Origin: Colletotrichum lupini
Lineage: Eukaryota; Ascomycota; Sordariomycetes; Glomerellales; Glomerellaceae
NCBI RefSeq assembly: GCF_023278565.1
Contig: NC_064679.1
Coordinates: 1,550,001-1,614,000, forward strand
Direction of reading: 5' to 3'
Length of the DNA: 64,000 nt
Part shown: in pieces, positions 33,235 to 45,192 of the stretch
Layout: every line of letters begins with the position of its first letter
Position numbering within the stretch: the stretch's first letter is position 1
Notes under the pieces: generated by a model
Databases searched by the model: none
What the model was told of the DNA's origin: nothing
What the model saw: the letters and a program-made list of their open reading frames with translations, nothing else
Translations under genes and position numbers: made by a program

Positions 33235-34466
33235 GATGCGCAAGCGAATGTATGAGAATTAAGGACTTCGACATTGACGACAGTCTACCATACACATATC
33301 TGATAAAGATGCTTAGTGAGGTTTTATGTACTAAGGATCTTATAGGTGGGTTTAGGCTTCGCAAAGGTAGCATATCCATCCGAACCGGCCGACATCAGAC
33401 CGCTAGGTCGAACTCTAGATAGATTACAATAATCAGGATTCTTGCTCTCCTTCTCAAAACAGCCTGGCACCTCGCGATGTTTTTAAAGTAAGTAAGGATT
33501 TGATCCGATACCGAGCTTCGTGGGCCGGTCTTCCCGGCTGACCTCTACACCCGCGCATGCCACGCGTGCCGCGCTTCCGATGGGTGTTGAAAGGTACGCC
33601 ATGAGACCATTCAACAATTCTTACGATAGCTTTGCGACTAGGTCATGACCTCAGCTTTGGTACCGTGCGCCTTCCACAGGGCAAAGCTTGCTGCCTCGTC
33701 AAGATGGCTGTGCCAGTGTAAGCATTCTTCAGAGCATCTAGGGGTTGCACGGCCGATGGAAATGGCATCATATAGAGCGTGATGAATGATCAGAAAAAGA
33801 CCGAGCCATAGCAATCCTCGAACCGCATTTCGTAGGTGCAAGTTGTTTCCGAGAGCGAGGGAATCGTTGTCAGAATGAATCGACTGCGCATTCTCTGGCT
33901 CGACTAGACTTTGGGACCAAACTCGATAGAATTTGGCGTAGAAGGGAAATCGTACAGGACTACGTTTGGACAAAATAATTGATTCAGCACTAGCATTGAA
34001 TGTGTCAAAGGGGCGCTGTAAGTATGCCAGATGTCAGGTTTGTCAATGCTTTAGTCTTAGTAAAGAGCTTAATGCCGCCTATCTATAGTAAAGCGGCTGA
34101 AGCCTTCTTATATTTGGATTTGCATACCTACGGAGATATCGCTTCTATTAGCTCACCAACTTCAAAGTCGCCTGCAGTACCTCCGGCTTGCTCAGGCCGT
34201 AGTCTAGCCGCTGCAGCCTACAGAGGGCTGCTCAGGCTGTAAACCATACAGACCTGCTACAGGAAAGGGATCTGCCTCGACAACATAGACGGTACGGCTG
34301 AGCAGCTTTGAATTCCTAGTGCAAGGCAGACCCTGAGGCGAATTGATGTATCGTATGTCTTCTCAACTAGGAAACATCATGAACTCTAAGTATGAGGAAG
34401 GCGATCATGAAAAAACGGCAAGAGTACAATAGTCCATTGCGACACACCCGACGGAACTTCAGCTCG
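33235..34466. other. AT-richer gene-free stretch
   Basis: About 1.2 kb between the subtilase start and the ankyrin-CorA stop. It is more AT-rich than its surroundings. A minus frame at 33638-33973 (111 codons) has one hydrophobic segment but no recognisable product. Near 34170-34240 two related CTCAGGC(C/T)GTA words lie beside CTGCAG sites. It may contain a decayed repeat; I cannot name one. Confidence 0.45.
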
Positions 34467-37400
34467 CTAACATATGGGACCATAAGTCTTCGGTCTCCTC
34501 ACATGTTTCCATGTCTTTTTTCCGTATTTCTTAATAGTCTCCGAGAAAAATGCGACTAGCCCTATAATGAGAGAAACTACGCTTGATACTAAGACTGTAG
34601 TAGCAAATGTCAATTCTTATCAAGTACACATGTAGGAAGCTACGCTAAACGAATAAGACTTACATATCACAAGATACGCCCAGGTAGGCGTCTGGAGAAA
34701 GGAAGAAACGTCTAGAGCGAAGAGGGATGAGAGGAAAGATAAAGGAAGCTTGGAGAGCTAGTCAGTGTGCAGGCAAACAATCCTTCTCGACATAAACAAC
34801 TTACGAAGAGCAAAGTTGCAAAGGTGAAGACCACAAGGACCTTAGATTGTTTTCCTGCTAGTTCTCCTTGTCTGACAGCTAGCCTTGCTTGGTCCCAAGC
34901 CAGTTTTGCTTGGTTGTTTGCAATTTCGTTCTGTTGTAGAGAAATCGTTGCGTTTACCTTTTGCCCATTCCGGGTCAGTGAATATACTGGTACGTGACCA
35001 CTGACACATTGGCACCAGACTTACCGCCAACTGTATTCTGTCCGCAACAACGTCCAACTCTATTATATTGCTCACCACCTGTGCCGCGGTGAGATCTGCA
35101 TTCTTTACCTGGCTGGGGGTCAATTTCCTTTGTACACTTTGCTGGTATTGCGCGACTGATTTGAGAATGTTCAACTCGTCGCGGACATCTTTGATGTCAC
35201 TGTATAGTTTCTCCGCCTTGTTGATCGCAACCTCCATATTGCTACTGATCCGTGCGGCTTCCCATTCTCGAAGCAGTTTTGAAACTCTTGAATCGAGCCC
35301 GTCCTGCTCGTTCTGCAGCCGTTCCCGGTATTTGAATGAGTTGTAAAGTGCTGTTTCAGCCCTCCCCTAACTATGTTGTCAGCTGTTTCATGCTAGTGTG
35401 TTGCTAATGAAGGGAATGAGATTACAATTTGGTTCATGTGATTTGAGTAAATTTGACTGATTGACAGTTGTTGTCCAATCACAGGCTTTGAACTCCCAGA
35501 AGGAACAGTATCGATAGGAGGTTTGTGCGGTTGTATTTCACTGTTGGGGCGTCTCTCGTATGAACCAATGCAGTAATCGGCTATCAGTTTTGCCATCTCC
35601 ACTGCTGAACTTGGCTGGGATTTGCGGCCTCCGTATTTTGCTTGCTTGCTGAGCTGGTCAAGGATTCCCTCCACCAGTGTACCGTGGCATTTACTGAACA
35701 AGCAAGAAGTTGCTGTCAGGAGCCATTCTGACCGTCAAATTCATTAGCTAACAGCAAATCTCTTCTTGAATACAGAAATAGATTCACTTACTGTTGCCGA
35801 TGGTCCAAATCCACACCTGGTTGACACGAAGTAGCGTCAACTCACCCGTGAAGCCAGAAGCCATGGAAGACACCTCGCTCTGCCCAGTCTGTTCTCTAGT
35901 TTCTTCCCTTCTCCAATACTTGGTGACAACCTGATTCCGATTACGATGATCTCTATCATCGGCCGACTTCTGATTCTTTGCGAAGTGGTAGTACCACTCG
36001 TCGAGAGTCGGCGACTTGTGGATGACCGACTGCGGCGAGTGGGCCTCGTAGGCTTCTAACAAGCTCTTATAGTCTTTCTCGGCTTCTCGGTTATTACCTA
36101 GATTGACAGAGAAGCAGAAGTAGGGCATCTACAACCTTTTGTCAGAGAGGTAGTGTCGTGGTAGCATGTGATGCCTGAGTTAAATGCTTACGTAGATCGC
36201 TGACGTAGCCACCAAATCAGGACTACTCTTTCTAGAGCGGCCCTTCTTGGTAACTTGATTGTTTTTCTCTCCGTATTGTTCTTGATTACGGTCTTCCGCC
36301 TTGTCAGATTGTCTTAATACGGCTTTCGGTCTCACGATTCTCGAGTCAGACTTTTCATCTGGGACCTCAAGCCAGCTGTCCTGAAAAAAAGACTTGGCCT
36401 CGTAATACTGACGAGGACCACATTTCTCGTCCTTCATGATTCGGGTAAAAAGATCCTGATATGTGAGTGAGCTTGGACGATCTCAAGTTGGACAACCCTC
36501 TAGAGAACATGAGAGGACTTGGCCGGGAGCGACACCTACATTCATCCAATCCATCTGTTTTCCATTAGAGATGATCGATTGAGTCTACGTAGAGGCAAAC
36601 TCACGTTTGTAGCCGGCAAATGTACCCATGTAAAGTCACATACAGGGTCAACCTCATCAACCTCTTCACTTAGTTTGGCGACGGCTGTTTGCATGGCTGT
36701 CCAGGTTTGCATCATCTCTTTAGGGCCGACATCGTAAATAACCTCGCGAATGGGTCTCTTGGCTTGAATTGTCCCAGATACGCCCTTGGCTCCATAAAAT
36801 TGTACGATGGTAGCCTTGAACTTTTCCAAGACGTCGTCGCGGGACTTTTCGATCCTGGATCGTGGTATGTCGTATGCCATGGGCTCTCTATGGACTCGTG
36901 CAAAGGGGGGATCGCGGAGTATGTCTTTGAGCGTCTTCAAGTTCTTTGACTCGAAGGGTATCTGATGTGATCCCGGCACCAGCTTCTTGGTGTCCGCCAC
37001 TTCCTCGTTGTTGCCCCTCCCCTGACCACCGTCGCGTTCTTGGACCCGAAGACCACCTGTCTTGGCTCTGGAGATATCCTCGTAGTCCTCCCCTCGTGAC
37101 TTCTGGGCACTTGTAGGTGTTACGCTTTGCGGCTCCTCTTGCAATTTCCTCACTTCGCCCAAGGCTTTATCCAAATTCTTCTGGAGCCCGTCTGTTTGTT
37201 TGGAAGCAGTGATAAGGAGCCACAATATGAGTGGAAGCCGATCACTTGCTTCTCTGCTACCTGCTCTCTTGACCAGCTCCAGGGTTGACTCTAGGGTTGA
37301 ACTGAGTGCCGTCTCAGTGTCAGGAGTTTCAGGACATGTGGAAATGAGCGCGAACAGAACCTCGGGAAGCTGCTCGTGGGCTGCCCATCCGATTGCGCTC

Positions 37401-38965
37401 CAAGCCTTTGAACATGGCGGTAGAACTCCTTGCTTTCTCGGCATTTTGCGCATGAGCAGTTGCGCAATGTGGTGTAGCTCGGGGTCACTAGCAGCCCACT
37501 TGAGGGTATCTTTCCAAGCGTCTTCTTGGTCGAAGTCGGCAACTTCCACCAAGTCCGATTCAAGCAAGGTTGCCATCACAGCAGCCCGCCTTTGTACTCC
37601 AAGACGAAGAGCGGAAGAGAGTACTGCCTGGATATCGTTGTTGCTGATGGACTTGTCTCTCTGCTCCATCCTTTTCAAAATGATTTCAAAAATAGAGTGC
37701 TGACCACATGCTGCAGCAAGACGCAAGGGCGTTTCCTCCCTACAGTTGGAGACTGCGATTTGAGCATCATTTTCGAGCAGAAGCTGTATCGTGGCTATGA
37801 GCCGATCAGGTTGTAGCCGAAGCTCTGTATTCGGCCCATCTCCCATTGAGAGATCAAGAAATGCCGATGAAGAATTCAAGGCCAGCTTTTCCTGAACTTC
37901 GAGGAGTGTAAGAAAGGCAACATGTAGCGGTGTATTGTCATCCGCGTCTTTTGCGTTTATGTCTGCCTTTGCTTCCAGAAGCCATGAAGCGACCTTTTTG
38001 TCGCCTTTTTTACTTGCTAGATGCAATGCCGTCTGTCTAGATGCACCAAAGACATTGACATCTGCGCTTGCCAGTAACTTAACTAAGCTCTCGCTGCCTT
38101 GATCGACTGCCAGGTGCAAAGGTGTCTGATCGTACGCGTCCTGCAGGGTAGTCAATGTAGCCTCCACATCGAGCAGCAATTTGGCAATTTCAAGATGCTC
38201 TCCAGTCACCGCTGCATGTAAAGCAGTACGCCGGTCCACATCCGACAAGTTGAGGTCTGCACGGCCTCTGGGGTTATCCGTGTTGAGAAGAGCCTTGACT
38301 ATATCTTCAGAACCCCAGAAGCTAGCTGCTATTAGAGGTGTTGCCAATGACTGCACAGTCTGAGCATCGCAGTCTGCTCCGGCATCGATCAAAAGGACCA
38401 CGCCATCTAAGAATCCGTATATGCTTGCCCATAGGATAGGAGTCCGTCCCGTTAGGCTACGTTTCTCTAGTTGAACCATCACATCGCCGCTGTACTCTGA
38501 TGGAGGCTTGAGAAGCTTTCTCATGACTTCCACCTGCTGCTCCCGAGTGGCCGTCATCAAAGGTGTGAAGCCTTTGTGATCTTGAGTTTCAAGGTCGGCG
38601 CCAGCCCTGATAAGCTCTTCAACGGCACCGACGAGGCCCTTCTCAGCCGCAACGTGAAGAGGAGTCATGCCCATGTCATCTTTGACGTTGACTTCCGATT
38701 CGTACTCTTTAATCAATTCGCGGAGTGCTTTAGGGTCGCCCACGGCTTCGGGGTGCGGATGATTCGCCATTGTCAAAAGTTGTTGCATCAAGTGAGACTG
38801 CAGTTGATCATTCGCATGCTGTGGGTTGCTGTTGGAGTCGGAGGGTTGGTCACCACTTGAGTCGCTGGAATGTGATATGCTGTCAGTCTCATCGACGGTC
38901 GGATGAGCTATCTCGTGAGGCTCTGAACCCAAAGCGGCGACAGCAGAGTCTAGTTCAGACATCAT
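34467..38965 (-). CDS. Ankyrin-repeat protein with C-terminal CorA-like channel
   Basis: Nine exons: 36605-38965, 36540-36554, 36192-36455, 35792-36128, 35426-35727, 35025-35366, 34805-34957, 34664-34757, 34467-34594. They encode 1331 residues. The N-terminus is acidic and disordered. About a dozen ankyrin repeats (TPLHVAAEKG, TPLHLAVDQG, TALHLASKKG and others) cover about 85-450. The CorA-like part begins at about 750 (CDFTWVHLPATN) and continues over a 15-base exon encoding MDWMN. A long helical stalk follows, with two helices at the end: VLVVFTFATLLF..PLSFLSSLFALDV and FLVSSVVSLIIGLVAFF. This matches CorA/ZntB-like divalent-cation transporters fused to ankyrin repeats, common in filamentous fungi. 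The GMN motif of true CorA is not seen. An in-frame ATG at 39052 would add 29 residues. Confidence 0.88.
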
Positions 38966-41651
38966 AGCGGTTGGGGATGGTCGAGATGGGTGGAAGCAGA
39001 CTATCGGTAAATGATCGATAAAGAACTGAATTCGTGAGAATTGATTTCCCATATAAGCTCAGACTGAGATTGGAATTGGGGTATCCAAAGGAAAAGATGT
39101 TGAGGCTCTGAAATGCCAGAGACCAAGGAGTTCTCATATTTCTACGGCGTGCGCTTCTCTATTTTCGCTTTCGTTACTCTTTCAAGAATAATGCGCGAAT
39201 CAAGTCGCCGCCTTCATGCAAGAGCTATTTATTCTACAGCGTGACTTCGACTTGAGATTGACGTTACGCAGCAGGTGATATTGAATTATTGCTGCAGCAT
39301 TCATGCGGGCCTCGCATGGGTAGTTCATTACACTCTCCAAAGTTTTGTCAGCTACTGGAGTATGTCTATTCGTCCCCCCTAAAGTAAGTGATTCTAAGGA
39401 ACGAGCAAAATTTACTAGGTAAGACGTCGACACAAGACAAGCTCAATTGCATGTTTGTGATGCCTTGGTTCTACTCCAGGTGGACGCGGTGGTCAAGGTC
39501 GAAATTCTTGTAGGCGTTTGAGAAAGCCAGCCATGACATACCTGCTAGCCTCACTTCACTTTTTTGTCTGGTTCCAATCTTGGTCAACTTGAGATATGAC
39601 CTGTCCGAATGCATGGAGCTTTCAGCTCCGACGCAAATCTGCTTAGCACTTCCCGTTTTCGGAAACGTGTGCATACTGTCTACCGTCAACCGTTGGTTCG
39701 TTAGCTGTTTGTTCACGAACCTCATGGAACCCACCCCTCGGACTCTCTTTCCCTGTCGTTCTCTCCATGCGGCACGGAATCCTCGCACACCATCTGCGGA
39801 TGCAGAAAACCCAAGCAAAGACCCCTCAGCATCCCGCCCCTCTTAAATTGACTCACGGAGCACTTCATCAACGTCTTGTGGTGCCCCAGAGGCGGGCCCG
39901 GCACGTGACATTGTCCAACGCGGTTGAATTCCAACGCCTTTGACATCTTCACATCAGCTGGTCTCATCATGGAGCTGATCGATATGTACGGCGTGCCCCT
40001 CGGTAAGATATCTATGTCGACGTTGCGGAGGACTGAAGATGCTGCGGCAGTTGTGACCCGGTTTGTGTTTTCGTGACGGCGGAGGAACCGCCTCCACCGC
40101 TGGCTTGCGGATGTTGCATTGGCAGTAGGGCATTGCGTGAATCTGCTTCATCATTCACGTGTAGAGGGATAGATGGATTTCGTTACGTTCACCTCCAGTG
40201 CGGCTATTTGCTCTCCACGATAGCTGATTTCTCTTGAATGCCATGCATGAGATGTGGAATGAAAATAGGGGTATAGAAAAGCTCACTAGTACTTCTCAGT
40301 GCGACAACTTCATCCTCCCCCGATTTTTCATCTGCCAGAAAGCCGAAATTCCACGATATCTCGGCGATCAATCGCAGTGACGCCGCCTCGTATGCCCTCT
40401 CGTGCTTGCATCAGTACGCCGCCAGGTGGAGGTCCTTCTTCTTTGGGTATGCAACTCCGGACTGCGCGATGGTGTCTATGATCTCCGGCGAGAGCCAGTA
40501 CTCGGCTGCCACCGTAAGGACGAGTGTACAGTCGTTTTGCGGCTGGAATGGCCATAGTCGGGATCAACTTCGGCGGGGCTTCTCTCATCTCCACGTTCAG
40601 ACTATTGCCATGGAGTATACGGCACATGATTTACGTGGCCTTGGGATCGTTGTCCGGAAAGGGGAGGCGTGGGGGATCTGACACCACAGCATCGTGGCTG
40701 TATTTTGCTATCGGTATGTTGGAGGCAAAGATGGAAGAGGCATTGATTAGGATGAGGAAATAGACGCATCTATCATATCTAGATAGGCCGGCGACGAGAA
40801 TGAGATCGCCTGTTGGTGCCGGTGTTGTACTCGTCGGTGCGAAGGTCCCACTTTTGCCTTCAACACTGCGGTGAAAGACGATGTACTGGTCAGAGGACTT
40901 TCCAGTAAGGGTATATCACGAGTTTGAGACTTTTGGCTTGAGCGAGGTTGCCAAGTGGGTGACGAAGTAAGATGCTGGTCAACATTACACTATGATGCCT
41001 ACTTGCCTATTTACTATCCCTAACTTTCTGATTCTTTTGATATTCTCCAAGTTTGTACCATCTTTGCTGTTTCTATTATCCTTCACACTACATTTTAGCG
41101 TTCTAAGGAACAGTGCTAGGGCGGTTTGGCAATACCAAACGTTATCACGACTCCATAGATGAATTCACCCTGTAGGAGGACTTACTGCTGTCAAGAACTG
41201 CATCCATGTTGCCATCGAGTTCGGACAACTATTGGCTAGAAAGATGACACCGATACTCATTGAGGGTCAGAGTTTCGATAATCGCCTTGATTGCTGTCAT
41301 TCAATACGCCTCATGAACAGTTTGTATAGCTTGACGATAACTTGATAAATGAAAAAGATTGGGCACATCACCAGATGTGATGATGAGTTGAGTGGTGAGG
41401 TGAGCAGATGGCAGTTGGCACTGTGTTTTCCATGCCGGAGACGCTAAGACCCAGGGTTTTGGGCGGATCTCTCCGCCCCGTCCCTGCCGCAAGTCCCGCT
41501 GCAGAAATCGGCCCCGCATGAGGCACAGTGCGCCGGCTTCCGAGACTCGTACCTTTCTTTGGTTCACTTTCTTTTTTCACTTCACGTCTCATTCCGCCTC
41601 AACTTGAACCACTTCACTTACGAAAGGAAACACCACACTCGTTTCGTCGTC
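38966..41651. other. Gene-free stretch upstream of ankyrin-CorA gene
   Basis: About 2.7 kb between two divergent genes. It should hold both promoters. The open frames (for example 40406-40681 and 40524-40763 on +, 40328-40627 on -) overlap each other on opposite strands and give no recognisable product. A decayed gene between 40300 and 41000 is possible but not supported. Confidence 0.5.
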
Positions 41652-43956
41652 ATGGTGCGCACAAGGCCCCGCAACAAGACCAAACGCGTCGCCATCATAG
41701 ACTACGGCTCAGACGGCGAGCCGCCAGAAGAAGCCCACGATGACCCAGAAGACGAAAATTTCGAGGCGCCGCCGCCGGACCCGGAAGACGATGATGAGGA
41801 CGACCGAATGGACGTCGACGGGGGCGACGATGATTTCGAGGCAGAAGATCCATCCAACCTAGCCATTGATGACGGGTCACGCAGAAGAGGCAATGACAGT
41901 GACGAGGAGCGGCCCGCCTACACCAGCTCCGCCGGGATCAAGAAACGCCCGACGGATATGACCGCCCTCGACACCTACCACGCCGACGGCCGGCCTACGC
42001 GCTATTACACCGGCGAACTCAAGCGTGGTCAGCGGATTCAAGTGCTGGACTTCTTTTACGGGCCCGAGGCGGAGGCTGTTGGCGTCGCGAGTTGGTTGCT
42101 GAATCGGTGGGCTGGGTATGCGGTGCTGCCGAGTAAGTTGCCCGATGGGCCTGCTCACCCGGTGCCGAGTCCGTGGCTCGGGGAAGGGTTCAATGAAGAC
42201 CAGCAACGCGCTGCGAAGGGCTGGTTCGAGAGGCTAAAAGGCACCAAGGGGATTGTCGAGGCCGAGAGGGAGATGGGGGCGATAGAAGCGGAGGGGTACC
42301 GGTTGAACCCGGGCGGTCACTTGGTCACTGTGATCGGGCCTTATCAGAACCAGCAAGAAGTCGAGATTCCGCCGTACGATAGCGTAGTGCTTGGCGAGAT
42401 GGGGCAAGTCCTGACGAATGACGCCGGCGACGAGCAGAAGTCTTCTGGATGGATGTTCGATGCGGGTGGCATGGTTATCGGAATGGAATGGGCCCCAAGA
42501 GCAGAGGGGGAATCGCAGATTCTCTCCCTCGCCGTGGTCCCGCCGACGGACCACCAAATGGGCCTCGAGGACGCTTACAATGAGAAAAAGGGTATCGTGC
42601 AGCTGTGGGAGCTTCGCGGGCAGAAGGACGGCGACGGCGTCTCAAGACCTGCCGCACGCCCTGCGCGACTTGCCAGGACGCTGTGCGTCGACTGGGGTAG
42701 GGTGAAGCGGCTCAAGTGGTGCCCTGTACCCTTCAGGGAGGACGGCTCTTTAGGCTTACTTGCACTGCTTTGCGGCGACGGGCAGGTTCACGTCGTCTCG
42801 GTCAAGGAAATCGGCGACCGAGAAGAGGACGCATTCGGTAAGACCATGTACTCCCCTGCCTCTTGTGTTCTTTACACTGACTAATTCCACAGCTAAACTC
42901 GAAAACTCTGTCGTATCCCTCGGCGTCTCCTCAGAAACCAACGTGACAGCAAGTTGCTTCGCCTGGGTCAACACAAACCGCATCGTTCTAGGCCACTCAG
43001 ACGGCTCCCTGACCCTCTGGTCCATCTCCCCGCGCATCTGCCTCGCCCGCCACGACGTCCACTCAACCTACGTGATGCACCTCGATACGGCGTACCCCTC
43101 GGACCCGTACCTCGTCGCCTCGACCCCGATCGCAGGCTACACCACCCTCGTAGACCTCTCCGACCCCTCGTGCGAGCGGACAAGCTTCCCCTGCTTCGCC
43201 ATCACGCCGCAGCCGAACCTTATGCAATGGAGTGACCACCTACGCGGCTTCTTCACCGCCGTGCCGTCCGCGAACCCGCTCAACGCCTCTGTCGGGTTCG
43301 TCCACGCGCGGTGGTACGCCGCGCAGGTGCGGAAAGTTATGGACGGGGACCGGCTGCCGACGTGTCTCGCTGTCGGCGCGCAGCATCCGTTTGTGCTGGT
43401 GGGGTATACCGACGGAACGGTGTGGGCTGCGAACCCGTCGAATCGTATCTTTGCTTCGAAGCATCATTTCGGGCACAAGATGAAGGTTCTCGACCACCAG
43501 CACATACCGCGCGAGAGGCTTGACGCGGAGGTGGTGAACGGGCACGAGGGCGGGAGCACAACGGACCGGTGTCGTGGCGCGTCGAGGATATTGCAGGGGT
43601 TCCGGCCGGTGCCGAATGTGAATCCTAAGGTGGACACGTGGAAGACCAAGGTTGCGATCAACAAGCAAAAGGATAAGAAGGGTAAAGCCAAGGCTAAGGG
43701 TAAGGGTAAGGCAAAGGGGAAGAAGGGCGCTGCAGCGGCGGCGGCGGAGGCTGGAGAGGAGGAGGACGCTGATGTACAAGGCGGTCAGGAGGAGGTTGAT
43801 GGGCACTTTGCTGATCCTGAGCGCGCTGTGATTTCGGAGCCGTTGACGCGGATCACGACGATGGCGTGGAATCCGAACATGGAGTACTCGTGCTGGGCGG
43901 CTGTTGCGATGGCATCTGGCCTGGTGAGGGTCATTGATTTGGGATTGGAATGCTAG
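41652..43956 (+). CDS. TFIIIC subunit Tfc6-like WD40 protein
   Basis: Exons 41652-42837 and 42893-43956 encode 749 residues. The layout matches fungal Tfc6/Sfc6, a TauB part of TFIIIC that binds the B box of tRNA genes in the nucleus. The N-terminus is basic then very acidic (about 20-85, many Asp/Glu/Pro). A WD40-like propeller follows, with segments such as GMVIGMEWAP, KGIVQLWELRG, LLALLCGDGQVHVVSV, RIVLGHSDGSLTLWSI and AVAMASGLVRVIDLG. A Lys/Gly/Ala-rich insert lies at about 655-690. The start at 41652 is preferred over 41559 because the upstream part reads as leader. The assignment rests on overall pattern. Confidence 0.8.
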
Positions 43957-44115
43957 AGAGAGAGACACCTCCCAAACATAGAGCAACAAAGGCGAAATAG
44001 GCAAAAGTGTGAATGATACCCTCTATTATCAACCTTCTATACAGTAAAAAACATCATGTATCCGAGACTCATGAACCTCATTACACCATCTACCACCATC
44101 TACAAACCCCTCTGA

Positions 44116-45192
44116 TCAGAAACACTTGCCCCCTGTAACAGTATGATGATAATCAAAAGCCTTAGCCATGCCATATAAATGCGTCACGGCGGCCATCACC
44201 ACGAAAAAGTGAAAAATCTGGTGCGAGCTGCCCCAAATATCAAACGTGCGCGGGAACGAGCGCTCCGGCCAGCGGAACGCATATAGAAAAGCGCCAAAGA
44301 TGTACATGAGGCCGTGCAGGACGACCCAGCTGAGGCTCATGCGGTCCTCCATCTCCTGGCGGCCGTAGATTGTCAGGCCGTGGAGGACGGGGACGACGCC
44401 CGAGGTGCCGAGGGCGGTGAACATGCAGGCGCGGAAGGTGCGCCATTCCGGGGCGCGGAAGAATTCGATCCAGGAGACTGCGCCGCAGCCTAGGCCTAGG
44501 AGGCAGATCTTAAGAGGTCGTGTTAGTGAGATTTGGTGTCTGGGTTGGTTTATATCATGAGGGATGAGTGAGAGATGAGGGATGAGTGAGTGAGTGAGAC
44601 ATACCGTTGTGAGGTAAAACTTGAGCAACGCAGGATGGCAATAAAAGCCGTAATACATGGCCGGCACATAACTGCCCACAATAAGAAACACAATCCCCGA
44701 ATAATCCAGCTTATTCCCCCACTTTGCGACCTCGGGCGAATGGTTGCTCATGGCGTGGTACGTGGCACTCATGCCCAAACACGCAACCGCGCCGGCGAAA
44801 AAGCACCCAAAGACGATCATGTCGGCATCGCTCGCCGACTCGTAGCGCGGCGCGATAACGGCATACAGGACCGCGCCGGTAATCACGAAGGCGACGGCGC
44901 CGAGGAGGTGGGACCAGATGTTGACGGACTCGTTGTGCAGGTACCCCAAAGAGCGGAAGGAGGCGCGGTACGAGTTGGAGTCTGGGCGATAGCCGGTGAT
45001 GATGAATTGGTTGTCGCGGCGCCAGGCGGGCAGGTCGTCCCAGAGGACGAGGAGGGCCTTTTCGACTTTGCGTTCGAGGGCGGCGGCGGAGGATTCTACC
45101 GCTGAAAGGAGGGTTGTGGCGTCGTGGGAGGACGAGGAGCGCCGGCGGTTTCTGAGGCCGGCTGTGCCGTCGGCTGTTTCTGGAGCTGTCAT
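44116..45192 (-). CDS. PAQR/adiponectin receptor-like (Izh/hemolysin III) protein
   Basis: Exons 44605-45192 and 44116-44508 encode 326 residues with seven predicted membrane helices. Fungal members (yeast Izh1-4) act in zinc and lipid or sphingolipid homeostasis, and many are thought to be zinc hydrolases. The zinc-site motifs are present: S142-A-T-Y-H146, D163 in KLDYSGI, and H292-Q-I-F-H296 near the end. The N-terminal about 55 residues are Ser/Arg-rich. The 96-bp intron at 44509-44604 is phase 0, a multiple of three and stop-free, so retention would add 32 residues. It converges closely (159 bp) on the Tfc6-like gene. Confidence 0.92.
   Translation of the reverse strand: MTAPETADGTAGLRNRRRSSSSHDATTLLSAVESSAAALERKVEKALLVLWDDLPAWRRDNQFIITGYRPDSNSYRASFRSLGYLHNESVNIWSHLLGAVAFVITGAVLYAVIAPRYESASDADMIVFGCFFAGAVACLGMSATYHAMSNHSPEVAKWGNKLDYSGIVFLIVGSYVPAMYYGFYCHPALLKFYLTTVCLTHSLIPHLSLIPHDINQPRHQISLTRPLKICLLGLGCGAVSWIEFFRAPEWRTFRACMFTALGTSGVVPVLHGLTIYGRQEMEDRMSLSWVVLHGLMYIFGAFLYAFRWPERSFPRTFDIWGSSHQIFHFFVVMAAVTHLYGMAKAFDYHHTVTGGKCF

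Noticed and set aside
39961..40080. ATG followed by a short frame and a GTAAGA donor-like site
   Set aside because: No acceptor and following exon give a recognisable protein.
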